Shown one piece after another: positions 10,905 to 21,885 of a stretch of 64,000 nt of DNA (its first letter is position 1; the number at the start of each line of letters is the position of its first letter). The DNA comes from Magicicada septendecula (taxonomy: Eukaryota > Arthropoda > Insecta > Hemiptera > Cicadidae): NCBI GenBank assembly GCA_034769895.1, contig CM068370.1:35353747-35417746 (forward strand), read 5' to 3'. Both the position numbers and the translations under genes were made by a program. Under the pieces are notes generated by a model. That model saw only the letters and a list, made by a program, of their open reading frames with translations, did not search any database and was not told the origin of the DNA.

Positions 10905-11709
10905 ATGAATCTATATCAGATACTGAGGTGTTTATGGAGGACGGAGAGGTGAATGATACTGACGACAATAAGGTGACAACAATTATGGTAAATAATAATA
11001 AACCACCGCGTAATCAGTTTCAAGTTCAACCACCACAAAATCAGCCACAATCACAACAACATAAAAATACAACTCAGCAATTTAATACTAACTTATTAGC
11101 AACAGTTACTGAAAGTGATTCAGTTAAAAAGCAGTTCAATCGATCGAGTGTGAGTAATGTTAGTTGTAAGAATACAATTGTTGTGTCTGGCCTATATCCT
11201 GCAGAAATTAGGGATAGTTTAATGTATAGTAATGATAATAGTAATAACCATGAGGGAAATATTAGTATTGAAAATGGCACCGACCTTGTTGTCGAAGCAA
11301 AAATCAGTGGTTATGTTGACGAGATATTGTTCGACAGCGGCGCAGAAATATCGCTGATGGACGAGCGGTTACTAAAGAGGCATAAAAACCACTTTATACA
11401 AACTCCGGTTCTGCCGGTAAGTCACACAAGGATAAAATCAGCACCGTGTGAGTCGCAGATAGTTGAAAAACAGGCACTTATAACAAGGTACGTACAGGGA
11501 AGGAAATAGAGGTGACTGTACTTGGAGTTAGAAAACTCGGACATGATATTATTTTGGAAGTCGACAAATTGAATAAACTGCACGCTACAATTGAATTTCC
11601 GAACGAAACATTGCAAGGTAAAGTTGATAGTGGACCGCACATTATCAGACTGGGACGCTCGAGAGATAAGATAACGAGTAACTTATCTTATGGGTTGAGG
11701 TTCAGTTAA
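10883..11709 (+). pseudogene. Retropepsin-containing gag-pro remnant
   Basis: The frame from 10883 runs to a stop at 11509. It has a Gln/Asn-rich middle, then DLVVEAKISGYVDEILFDSG followed by AEISLM near 11290-11360. That is the hydrophobic-hydrophobic-D-S-G-A block of aspartic proteases of Ty3/Gypsy or related elements. The following open segment (11512-11709) and the next bases (RRILDKFKSIFPSK-like, about 11728-11790) look like the protease-RT linker, broken by stops. Reverse transcriptase is absent. The ORF overlaps the preceding gag-like ORF by 22 bases. Confidence 0.6.
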
Positions 11710-12252
11710 TGGGTTGCGAGATAAAGCAAATACGGCGTATATTAGATAAATTCAAATCTATATTTCCTAGTAAACGTGTGCGTTTGAAAACTGAGAGAAA
11801 TTTATACAAAAATCTCAGAAATAAATGTCAGGATATAGGGTGTAAGAATGTGTAGCTATTTAAATGTCATTTCAGGTGTAAATGTTATATGTAGGATAAT
11901 TCAGTGAATGAGCGACAATCTATTAGATAAGGAATGCAGTCTGTTGTACCTTGTAACCCTGCGTAATTTTCTATCTGCTTGTCAAGAACATGTGTATTTG
12001 TTTTGGTTTAAAGGTTACCACGTGTCTTTGATTTGTTGTTTCTGTCATGGTGACAGTTATGAAATGTTAGTATTGCGATGAGGATGTTTATTTGATTTTA
12101 TGTTTGAGGGTATTAGTATTATTATTATTATTATTAGGATTAGGAAATTGTTTTGGTATATTAAGAAAAAAAAAATTTTATTTTTTGTTAGTCGACTAAA
12201 AAAAAAAAAAAAAAAAAAAAAAATATTTTTTTATGCGGGAAGGGGTTAATCC

Positions 12253-13715
12253 TGCAATGAATCACAGGATCCTGATAAGCAGGGCAAGCTCATATAATAC
12301 ACAGACTATGAACTTTCATGTTTATAGTGGTAGTTTGTTAGATTTGGTTGTGATATCAGTTGTATTTTAGTAAGGATAAGGATTTAAGTTAGTGAAACTG
12401 TGTATTATTTATTTGTTGTTTATTCATGTACTATGTCTGTGGAAATGTGCGCGCGTGCGCGAGTGATAAACGTTTCCCCGGCTGTGCGTGAATAAATTAT
12501 CGTTGTGTTGTGACACTGAACTGAACATAGACAAATGTATTCGCTACAATCCCTGTATATTTCTGGCTATTATTTGACATTCATATATGATCTTATTAAA
12601 GTATGCAGTTATGCATGAGATAAGGGTATTCTGTGTTTACCAGCTATGCATGCTCTTACAAAGTTGATGCACTTTACAGCATGAAAAGTTGCATGTCATG
12701 TTGTATGTAACCATGTGACTTCCTTCCACCAATTAAATGCTGGAAGGTAGTCGGAAATTTTCTTAAGCCTGTTGCTACACAGGCAGTTCTTCTCAACCAG
12801 CTAGTTATTCGTGTTTTACATCTACACACAGTATTATTATTACAGCATTGCGTGCATAATTACGAGAGTTCTTCTCTACCAGCTATCACGATCGGGTCGC
12901 GCAATTCTTGTTCAAGAATTTTCCGCTTGCAAGAATCTGTAAAGACTATTCGGCGATAGTAACGCGTGTGAAGACTCAGAACAGTTGAATATTACCTCTT
13001 TACACACGGCATTATTACTAAAGCATTACGTGTGTAAAAAGTGAGTGTGAACTGTATCACTGTGTGAGATTTTCTGCAGTGTCAGTAAAATTTAATAATT
13101 ACGCAATAGTAAATTTTATCATCAAGAAGTTTCCGCGTTAGTGGAAGATTTCCGCATAGGGTGGTCTGCTGATCGCGATAGACCCTGTGATTCGCGTGAA
13201 CACTTGAAGAGTCCGGAGTGGTATAAGTTTAATATACCGTTGTTATATAAAACTCACTGTTACCTGAGATACTTCTAAGTTATAAACTCTATATGAAATT
13301 TAACGAATAATAAGATCTATAGAACCGTTGTGGTGTGCGAAGCGTCAGAGTCATCGTGGGAACTACAAGACACCAGCCCAGCTGAAAGCGTTTCCAGGGT
13401 GAACCGTCTATCATCTATAAGCCACGCCTGACGACTCAACACCGCAGCAAAGCCCCCCCTTTCTTCTTCAGCAACATCATCGTGGGAATCATCACTTATG
13501 TAACGTATCACATCACGTGAATGAACAGTATTTAATAATTTAAAAGACTCTATATCAAACACTACCATTATTATACTTATCAAATATACCATATAAACAA
13601 TTACATATGTCTTGTGCAATAAATAATCTTAAACCCTCCAATATAGACTTTTGATTTAAGATACACATATTACCATATCCTATGCGCCAATAGTTTATTA
13701 ATTTGTGTTGTCGCA
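12253..13715 (+). repeat. 3' LTR of deleted LTR element
   Basis: 1463 bp, same ends as the 5' LTR. It is shorter because about 95 bp of the duplicated CCAGCTATCACGATCGG module is missing near 12796-12805. Confidence 0.88.
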
Positions 13716-13768
13716 ATATATTTTATAATGAACTTTACCTCAAGATATTTTCTCCCTATTTGGAACAT

Positions 13769-13799
13769 GTTTCGGGAAGTCTTGTGTTCCCATCTTCAG
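13769..13799 (-). ncRNA. Hammerhead-ribozyme-like core
   Basis: Minus strand: CTGAAGA, T, stem II GGGAA/TTCCC (loop CACAAGAC), then GAAACATGTTCC. Core intact. Confidence 0.66.
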
Positions 13800-13986
13800 T
13801 CTTCCTGCTTTTGAACCTTGTGAGGTTTTGTGTGTTGGCTGGATGTTGCTCTGGTTTTTTGTTGGTTTCTGGTGCGTTAAATTATTATTATAGTGTGTGA
13901 GTGTGGTGTATATGTTAGTATTTTGTGTATTTTCTATGTTGAGTGCCTTGAAAATTGTGTCATGTTTTGTATTGATTTGTATTTGT

Positions 13987-14382
13987 TTAGGTATTTGTTT
14001 TGTTTTGTGTTTTATGTTTGTATATTTGTAAATTTTCCCAAATGTTCATTATGGTCCCTTTGTGTGGTATGTGTTTTATTAGTGTCATATTGGTTATGTC
14101 TGGGAATTCACGTCCAGTGTTTATTGTATGTGTGGCCAAGTTAGATTTATATATGTCTGGTTTTTTGTATCCATTTAGGTGTTCAAAATAACGTTTTTTG
14201 AGCTGTTTTTTTGTTTGTACTATGTAACATTTATTGAAATCTTGGCATTCAATTTTATATATACCATTGGTTGTTGTATTATCTTTGTTGTGTGGGTTAT
14301 TTAGTTTTTGTAAATTCTTTTTATTAGTTTTGTATGCTATTTTTATATCTGTGTTTTTAAATAGTTTTGTTAGTTTTGTCAT
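13987..14382 (-). pseudogene. PLE GIY-YIG endonuclease domain remnant
   Basis: The minus-strand frame of 131 codons contains AYKTNKKNLQKLNNP, then GIYKIECQDFNKCYIVQTKK and LKKRYFEHLNG: the GIY...YI(V/G)QT-x11-R-x3-H-(L/I) pattern of PLE GIY-YIG nucleases, with the Cys pair typical of PLEs (C-x5-C). The glycine of YIG is changed (YIV), which may reflect decay. It continues with a THTINTGREFP-like stretch and an IYKHKTQNKTNT end. It would nick target DNA for target-primed reverse transcription. Confidence 0.75.
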
Positions 14383-14885
14383 TTTATTATTTATGTAAGT
14401 GAATGTGGCCCATTTTTTGTTGTTGTTATCATTTATGTGTTGTTCATTTTGATAATTCTTAATTGTTCAGTTTTTATTTTATATTTGATTTTATTTTCTA
14501 TTTTGTTCACAGTATTTTTATTGTATCCATTTTCATAACCAATTTGGTATACTATATTTTTTCTTTGTCAGTTTCTTGTTTGTTTAGGGGAATTTTGTGC
14601 ATTCTGTTAAATAGTGAATAGAATGCTGCCATTTTATGTTGTGGTGGGTGGCCAGAATGGTTAGGTATAATGATGTTAGTAGAAGTTGGTTTTCTGTATA
14701 TATTGCATATTGTATGTGGTTGTTGTTTCTTGTGATGGTTACGGATAAATAGTTGATTTTCTTCTGTGAATTGTATTTTTGGATGTATGTTATTGATTTG
14801 TTTTAATATGTTATCTGCATTTGTGTTTTTGTTATTTTATACATATAGGCCATCATCTACATATCTTATCCATATGCCATTTGGA

Positions 14886-15371
14886 TCAAATGAATTTATA
14901 ATATTTTGTATTTTGGTGTCTGTGTTGTAAGAATATTTCTGCTACTATGCTAGATAATGGAGATCCCATTGCTAAACCATCTTGCTGTTGATAACTTTTG
15001 CTATTAAATTCAAAGTAATTTTGTTTTAGTATTAGTTGGAGGCTATTTTTTATTTCATTTATATATTGTGTGTCTTCATTTTGTTCTTTAAGTTTGTTTA
15101 TTATTATGTCTATTGTTTCATCTACTGGGATGTTGGTGTACATGTTTGTGATATCATATGATGTGAAAAATGTATTTTCATTTTTATTTATTATTTTTAG
15201 TTTGTCTATTAATTCGTATGTATTTTTTATGTTTTGATGATTATTTGTTAGATTGTTACTTATTAGTTTTTGTGCTATTATTTTTGCTATTTTGTATGTA
15301 GGTGCTTTTTTGAAGTTGATTAATAGACGTATTGGTTTGTTTAATTTGTGTATTTTTATTAGGCTATTCAT
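14886..15371 (-). pseudogene. PLE reverse transcriptase remnant
   Basis: Minus-strand open segment of 161 codons. It reads LIKIHKLNKPIRLLINFKKA (the PKIHK-x-xxPxRPIVS region), then FFTSYDITNMYTNIPVDETI (catalytic motif A with Asp) and NYFEFNSKSYQQQDGLAMGS followed by PLSSIVAEIFLQ (RT motif B). This order and the DGLAMGSPLS signature are specific to Penelope-like RTs. The YxDD box would follow near 14840-14870, but the frame is broken there. Upstream thumb and N-terminal parts are decayed. Confidence 0.82.
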
Positions 15372-15765
15372 TTTAGGTGGTTCTGGATTATTATTTATAC
15401 ATATGTCTGTATTTTTATTGTTGAAAATGTTTTTAGCTATTTTTATTAGTTTTATTGTTTGTTTAAGATATTTTTCTGTTGGGTCTTTATTTAGTTGTAT
15501 TCATTTATTATTGTTGATGAAGTCTTCAGTTTTTCTGATGTAGTCTGTTTTGTCAATAGTTACTGTTGCTTGACTTTTATCTGCTTTAGTTATTATTAAA
15601 TTATAGTTCTTTACATTATTTTTAATTTCTTTTATTGTTTTATTGTCCTTCTTTTGTTTAGATTTGTTTTTCGTTTCACTAGTGATTATTCACAGAGACC
15701 AACAGGAAACAAAAGCAATATCCAGCCACCATACAAATACCTCACAAGGTTCAAAAGCAGGAAGG

Positions 15766-15796
15766 CTGAAGATGGGAACACAAGGCTTCCCGAAAC
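15766..15796 (+). ncRNA. Hammerhead-ribozyme-like core
   Basis: Plus strand: CTGAAGA, T, stem II GGGAA/TTCCC (loop CACAAGGC), GAAACATGTTCC. Core intact; partner of the 13769 core in the inverted terminal repeat. Confidence 0.66.
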
Positions 15797-15855
15797 ATGT
15801 TCCAAATAGGGAGAAAACATCTTGAGGTAAAGTTCATTATAAAATATATATTATG

Positions 15856-17539
15856 TGCATCAAGAAACGGACTGTAGCAGAAAGTGTTTGAATATATACG
15901 GTATTGCAACAATACATATATTTGCATATTTGCCCAGGGCGGTATGTTTGTAAATATTTATCATAGAAAATATATGATGAACAGTTTTTAACAATATTAT
16001 GCAGGCTATGAATTGTCAGAAAGCGTACACCTGCCCCCGCGAATGAATACAGCGCTTGTGTGTGTGTGTGTGAACGCAAGCTACGACAAGCAAGAGTCTA
16101 CGATAGGGTGATGCGTACGAATTCTCTGTAATCAGGTTTTAACCGGATAAAAATAAACTAATTAATACGTTTTAAACCTGTGAACAAAAACTTACCCCAG
16201 TTATAAAAACACCATTACATTAAGGAATTTTTAACGAATATAGTGATGTAAAAGTATTGCAGAAATGTGCAATAATAAAGACGCCAGGTAATTTAATGTT
16301 AATTACTAGTGTAATTAAATAGTAATTAATAAGTGTGTTGTATGTGAGTGACCAGGAAAAAATTACGCAAACGATGATATCGCTCGTGCTACGAGGATGT
16401 TTACGAAATCGCGAAAATGAACCAAAAAGTGATTTGTAATTAAAAGGACGCTTTGCACGAAGTGACAATATCTAACATGTCGAAAACAGTCCTGGACTTG
16501 TCAGATTACCGTCCAGTATAAATAGCACCGGCAATATTGGGGCGGTCTCAGAGACTCAAGATATCTTCACCCAACGCATGCTGCTGGTCTGCCGACCGAT
16601 CGACATCTTTACCACAGACATCAAGATTTATGGAAGAACTCTGGACCATCACAAACAACAACCCGTAGAGACAGAGAACACAGCATCAGAATAATCATCA
16701 TCATCAAATTCTCAGGATTCAGGATACACACGCACGCACACACGCGAGCACGCGCTCAACGGTAACGTCTGCAGTACTTAGGTGATGAATAAACAATTAT
16801 ATTTTTTTTGTGTGAAAAGAACTCTCAGAAAGAAACTTATATATGAACAGTAAATACTTAAAGTTTTAAATTTAAATAATAGTTAAAGAAAAGAATTTAA
16901 TTTAACAAGAAAATTTTAAAAATACTAATCTTCTGTTATATGTTAAAATCTGAGTGTGTCAGTAGAAATAAATAATAGGTTGGAAGTAAAGGTTATATTT
17001 TTATTTTGTTTTTAACAACAATTAGTTTTATTCGTGAGATTGAATACTATTTTTGTTTGTAAATGAGTTGCTATTATTTAAAATTTGAGTTAAAGTCAGA
17101 CACACTGAAATAAAAAGGTTTACATAATTTGTTTAACATGTCTGTTTAGCTTATAAGATTATATGATTGTTTATTTTATATGTCATGAACACCATAGAAG
17201 GTTACATTGTATTTGTGTAAACTTATAAAAGAATATATTTTATTTATCTAAGATACGAATGTTTTAATATTTGCATATTTTCTATTAATATTAATAAATC
17301 ATAGAATGATTCTTTTGAAACGGTTGTAATTAATTATTTCATGTCAACAACATCTCACTCCTCTTTGATAATTATTTTATTATTGTGCAACTACATATAC
17401 TTGACGCAACGAGAATAAAAAAAAATCCTACGATCTGGCCGGTGTAATAGACTTCATAGTTGCGTTGAGTACATGGTAATGTATTTGTGTGAATTTTTGA
17501 AATACTTGTAACGTTGCAATATATATAGGAGAAAATATT
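15856..17539. other. AT-rich intron, nothing recognised
   Basis: Intron 2. A short CACACGC-type microsatellite lies near 16727-16755. Nothing else recognised. Confidence 0.5.
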
Positions 17540-17700
17540 GGTCATTGTATCATCTTTGTTGTGTGGGTTATTTAGTTTTTGTAAGTTATTTTTGTTTGTT
17601 TTGTAAGCTATTTTGTGGCTGAGGATGTGAAAAATATCTAATTCCCGAAACAATTCCAAGTAATATTGTTACAAGTAAGGAAACAATATATCTCGATTTT
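17540..17700. mobile_element. PLE fragment with decayed hammerhead core
   Basis: 17545-17612 matches the start of the GIY-YIG ORF of the 13.7-15.9 kb PLE (minus frame AYKTNKNNLQKLNNPHNKDD). It joins directly to a terminal-repeat piece with plus-strand CTGAGGA...CCCGAAACAATTCC (17619-17651). Internal PLE sequence between these parts is missing, so this is a deletion derivative. Confidence 0.6.
17619..17651 (+). ncRNA. Hammerhead-like core, weak stem II
   Basis: CTGAGGA and GAAAC are present, but the intervening GTGAAAAATATCTAATTCC gives a poor stem II. Confidence 0.4.
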
Positions 17701-18829
17701 AAAATAGTAATAAATATTAAATAATTTGTGTACCTAGAAATTGACTGTGGCAAGAAGCATTTGTAATTATAATTTAATAACAACAAAAATTTAGAGAGTG
17801 CAGGTGTACACAAAATTCTTCTTAAATAAATCAAAGGAACAAAGAATTTACATTACTTTGTAAAAATCAATAATTTTATCAATATTTAAAATGTGACTTA
17901 TCAAAATTCTTACCTATGATACTAGCTAAATATTGTATTGTTGTCATACAAAACTCAAAGAATTGTCTTTTATTATTGACAAAATTTATATAAAATTATA
18001 TATTACACAGAATACATAATATAATAGGTATGGTGGTAAAACTATCCAAGTCCAAGTTTCAATATGTTTCAAGATGTTCCAAAAACAACGTTCTTAAGGA
18101 TTTATCTTTTTTTTAACTTTTTAACAGCTATATAATCAATAAAAAATCTATTTATTACAAAAACTAATCTTGAAAATCAGTTTCATTGCACTTGAAAACC
18201 ATTAATTTCAGTTTTCCGTAAATTCACCTAAGTCGATTTAAAATTTTTTACAATAAGCCTATTACAGTAGGCTCTTTTAAGCTTTTCACAATAAGCCTAT
18301 TACAATTGACATGTACAATTACAATTGAGACAGTAAATTACAGTTAACGCTTAGAAAGAAATTCTAAAAAAGAAATCAAATAACAAAAAATAAAATTTAC
18401 TCTGCCTTACTGATTAAAGATTCTGTTATATATGTTTTGTTTATGTTTCCCAAAAGACAAGGTTTATTGATACAGCTTGCCCAATGCCCATGAGGATTGG
18501 GTTCTACAGTTTTAAATAAAGAAGATACGTATTTCATATAAACAAAGGTTCGGAATCTCTTCGTTCTCGGTTTGTAGTTTGCGAAGAATTTCACGTTGGT
18601 TTCTGTTCCAAGGATACAATGAAGCACTACAGACACTTAAATTAAAGGGTAAACTACATGGTTCCACTTGGTTTTTAACACTTGACATTTTCGAGTTTCG
18701 ATAGTTTATTATAATATCATTTTCGATATTTCGATTATGCGAATATTGCAATCGATAGGTAGGGAAAATCGCATATAATTTTGGGTAGGTAATAATAGAA
18801 ATGGTGAAAATTTATTTTTTCTCTCGCCT
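17700..18829. other. AT-rich intron, nothing recognised
   Basis: Intron 2. A short direct repeat (ACAATAAGCCTATTACA, at about 18250 and 18290) is the only structure noted. Confidence 0.45.
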
Positions 18830-19210
18830 TCATATGGAGTCCATCCAGATCCAGAAACATGCTACGATCGCTATGAAACGGCGCGGGCGGGGTGAAAGCC
18901 TGTCATTAAGTACTTTATGGCAGGGTGCGTTGCCAGTCTCTAATACACGTTCTTCTTTCTGATTGGCTGGTGGTTGATTTATTGCTGTATCGTGGCAACT
19001 TGGAAATTTATAAGTAGGAGTGGTGTTCACGGGACTTCTCCAGCCTTAACCACAGTACTGTGGTCACTAACGTATACCACCTCACGTTAGCGTACTCGAT
19101 TTTCACTGAAGATGGCAGTCGATAGCACTGCCGAAACGTCTGGTTTTGTCGAAAACTTTGGACCACGTCCAAATAGCCCGGGAAGTAACTTTAACAACTT
19201 TATTTGTGTA
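18830..19210 (+). mobile_element. PLE-type terminal repeat (solo) with hammerhead core
   Basis: The stretch from CAGCCTTAACCACAGTACTG to TAACTTTAACAA (about 19042-19200) recurs at 42720-42880 and, inverted, at 49020-49180. It is one repeat family shared with the giant palindrome. Here it stands alone, preceded by about 200 bp of higher-GC DNA, and carries the best-preserved core of the family. Confidence 0.6.
19106..19137 (+). ncRNA. Hammerhead-ribozyme-like core
   Basis: CTGAAGA, T, stem II GGCAGT/ACTGCC (perfect 6 bp, loop CGATAGC), GAAACGTC. Core intact. Confidence 0.72.
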
Positions 19211-19404
19211 AGTTATAAATTTTTTTTTTACGATTATAATCGTATTTTATTGTTATATTTCTTACGAAAAATGTTTCTAACAGTAATATAACTCCTGTGT
19301 GTGCCTGTGATGCCAAAAAAGTTGACGTTGTTAGGTTAACACGCAAACTAAAATTACAGATGGAAACCAACGTGCCTTTAAAATAATACTCTCTTTTTGT
19401 GGAA

Positions 19405-19730
19405 CCTACGTAAATCAACCAACTCGACGTAAGGCGGGGGTGGCCTTGCCTGTTACTGAGTTTATACATGTCTCCCTTTTTTGTAAGAGAACTACTTTCC
19501 TCTAGTTCTCGTTTTTTCAATAATACCCCGTTTTTTTGCACATCACAGGAAAGCAATCAACTCGAAATAAGGCGGGGTGGCCCAAGGGCTACCTCCTGTC
19601 TATTACTATACAAATTTCCCTTTTTGTGGTAGAACTCGTTTTCCACGAATACTTGTTTGTTCACTAATACTCGTTTTATTTCTTTGCAGATCACTGGAAA
19701 ATCAAGCAATTCAAAGTAAGGCGGATGCTA
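19405..19730. repeat. Tandem repeat, ~147-bp period, 3 diverged units
   Basis: AACTCGACGTAAGGCGGGGG recurs as AACTCGAAATAAGGCGGGGT and AATTCAAAGTAAGGCGGATG at about 19414, 19559 and 19707, with a similar CTCGTTTT...CACAGGAAA spacer. Three decayed copies. Confidence 0.6.
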
Positions 19731-21334
19731 TACACAACTCCCATTTTTTGTGTTTCACAAAAAATTCGCTTCGACTGAAGTTTCGAGATTTTACTGAATA
19801 AGATAAAATAATAACGAATAACGAATCTTGTTTTCATTTGTTAATACGTTGTTGTTGTTTTTTCAATTTTACTATTCAGAAATAATTGTATTTTTCAGTT
19901 TTCATGGTCTTTTTTTTTGTTAAAAAAGTTATCTTCTTTGCTTTTAATGTTACTATCTTTCAAGCATTATTTATACACATTAAACGTAATAAATTTCATA
20001 ACCATGGCTTTTATTTCTTTAAACAGTAAGCTGAAAACAAAAAACCATAATTACCTAACAACACAAATGAAAAAAAGACGTATTCTGGCTTTACATTTAC
20101 GAATGGAATAATTTACAATTAGTACACTTCTTCTTCACGTGTGTTATATCGATACAACCGCATATTCAAGACATCGAAAATGTAGTGTGGGTACCGAAAC
20201 TGCGAAATTACTGAAAATACAGTTAACCTAATTTAATTGTGTTGCTTATATTTTAATATAGTAATATAACGTATTTTAAGTTGTAAATATACGATAACTG
20301 TCTTAATTATTCTTTTAAAATGTAGTTATGCCTACGTATTTTTGCATTAGTATTTCTAATAAATAGTATGAGTTATTATGAGTTTTAATAATTTGTATAT
20401 CAGAATTACAATATATACATCACCAATAACACGTTGCTGATTTTTTCGATCGATGTTCAGTAGCACAGAAAAAATATTTTACTGTTCAGAATTTCATTTT
20501 TGAATTTCGACTTAAAAAATTTTTATGAATCTTAAATATGTAAAGACTTTTTCCAAAATCAAACTGGGTTATAAATGACAGCCAATGAAACAATCTCAAA
20601 ACTTGTTAATATTTTGGTTTTCCGTGGTCCGATGTTAACTAACGCAAACGTTTTGGCTTATCTTTTTAATTTATAATTTTAACCTAAATCAGAATATAGT
20701 GCTTACTCTGAAAACTTTTTAATTTTAGGGGAAAAAATGGAAGATAAAATTTAAAAAAATTGTAAAAATCTATGTGGGTCATTACGTTATAACAGTTTTA
20801 AAAAAAATACAAACTTGGTAATTTTAACAATTTGTCAAAATGAGTATCTCTCACCACCACTTCAACATTTTGGATCGCCTTTAAAAAGTTGTAAGTTATG
20901 TGTGCAAAAAAAAGCTTCCCATATTGTTATCAGTGATTAGTATTTGCAAAAAGTAATAGATACAGGCCTAGAGATATCTCTAGAGAATTAAAAACTTTTA
21001 GCTATACCTAAACTTAAAAGAGAAGACTAATATTTGTCATTTAAGCATACTGGTTATAAATTTAACTAAAACACCTATGCAGTGGTTCGGAATTTGCAGT
21101 GTTTATTGTATGGTTATCTGTTTTTTACAATTATTATTTTGCTAAAAAATACAGTAAGTCAATGTCGATTTTTGCATTTTTCTAATAATTAAAAAAATAT
21201 TTAATATTGAATTACTGGATTTTGTTGTTCACGAATTGTCCGTTGGTATTAATTAACTATATATAACACTACCGACTCGGATCACAAATTATTGTAGATA
21301 AGAATTATAAATTTATACCTGATGGCCTATACTA
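19731..21334. other. AT-rich intron, nothing recognised
   Basis: About 1.6 kb in intron 2 with no ORF or repeat I can support. Confidence 0.5.
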
Positions 21335-21361
21335 GCTTTCGCTTCGCTACAGCTTCGTCAG
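21335..21361 (-). ncRNA. Hammerhead-ribozyme-like core, short stem II
   Basis: Minus strand: CTGACGA, stem II AGC/GCT-type pairing in AGCTGTAGCGAAGC, then GAAAGC. Core bases intact, stem II only 3-4 bp. Confidence 0.5.
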
Positions 21362-21885
21362 AGACTGCCGCTAGGAGCGCTGCCCGTCCTGGTTTTGGTG
21401 ACGGCGTCGTCGTTCAAAAGGTCGTTGTTGAGTACATGTGGTGTAATATGTTGAAATACACACAAACAACAAATCGAATTTAGTTTACCTGGTGTTTACA
21501 AATTAAACTGCTCAGGATGTAACAAATTCTACGTAGGCCAGACACAGATACAGTGAACACGTAAAAGCATTACACTCCCACCACCCAATTCACTTTTGAA
21601 AACCACCTCACTGAGGAAGACCACACATACACAAACATAAACAGAAATATGGAAATCCTAACGAACACACAAAAGTCCTAAAACTAGACACTCTGCGAAC
21701 AATTAGAAATATACAAACACACAAAAACGCGTAGAAGCAACATCCTAAAGCAACAGACACAGTTTAAGTCACACATATTATTTGAACATATTACACCACA
21801 CACAGACACACAACAACGATCTTGGTGCCGTCAACAAAAGCAGGACGAACAGCGCTCTTAGCGGCAGCCTCTGACTAAGCTCTAA
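21335..21885 (+). mobile_element. Short GIY-YIG Penelope-like element, inverted ends
   Basis: Inverted terminal repeats (about 21352-21455 and 21795-21885) share CTGCCGCTAGGAGCGCTG, GACGGC and GTGGTGTAATATGTT. Between them, on the plus strand, is a decayed GIY-YIG block: GVYKLNCSGCNKFYVGQT near 21491-21544, then frameshifts, an ENHLTEEDHTY-like histidine segment and LEIYKHTKT. The minus-strand hammerhead core (21335-21361) is in the left arm; the right-arm copy (CTCTGACTAAGCTCTAAAGG) is mutated. The right arm stops where the MADF-bearing element begins (21886). Confidence 0.72.

Larger units (their letters stand above)
8127..13715 (+). mobile_element. Internally deleted LTR retrotransposon with TSD
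   Basis: Direct LTRs (8127-9684 and 12253-13715) begin TGCAATGAATCA and end CA. The flanks carry ATATAT on both sides (8121-8126, 13716-13721), consistent with a target duplication though low in complexity. The 2.6-kb interior holds a coiled-coil gag-like ORF, a segment with a retropepsin DSGA motif and a short pre-RT linker. It has no reverse transcriptase, RNase H or integrase, so it could move only with help in trans. A purine-rich GCGGGAAGGGG lies just before the 3' LTR. LTR differences are scattered, so it is older than the Gypsy element at 50-64 kb. Confidence 0.88.
13709..15855 (-). mobile_element. Penelope-like element with inverted terminal repeats
   Basis: Inverted terminal repeats of about 100 bp (13716-13812 and 15743-15850) each carry an intact hammerhead-like core, on the minus strand at the left and the plus strand at the right. 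Between them, on the minus strand, lie a PLE-type reverse transcriptase remnant (15371-14886) and then a GIY-YIG endonuclease remnant (14382-13987), the canonical EN(+) PLE order. Reading frames are broken, so the copy is dead. Its left end meets the LTR element at 13715. Confidence 0.82.
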
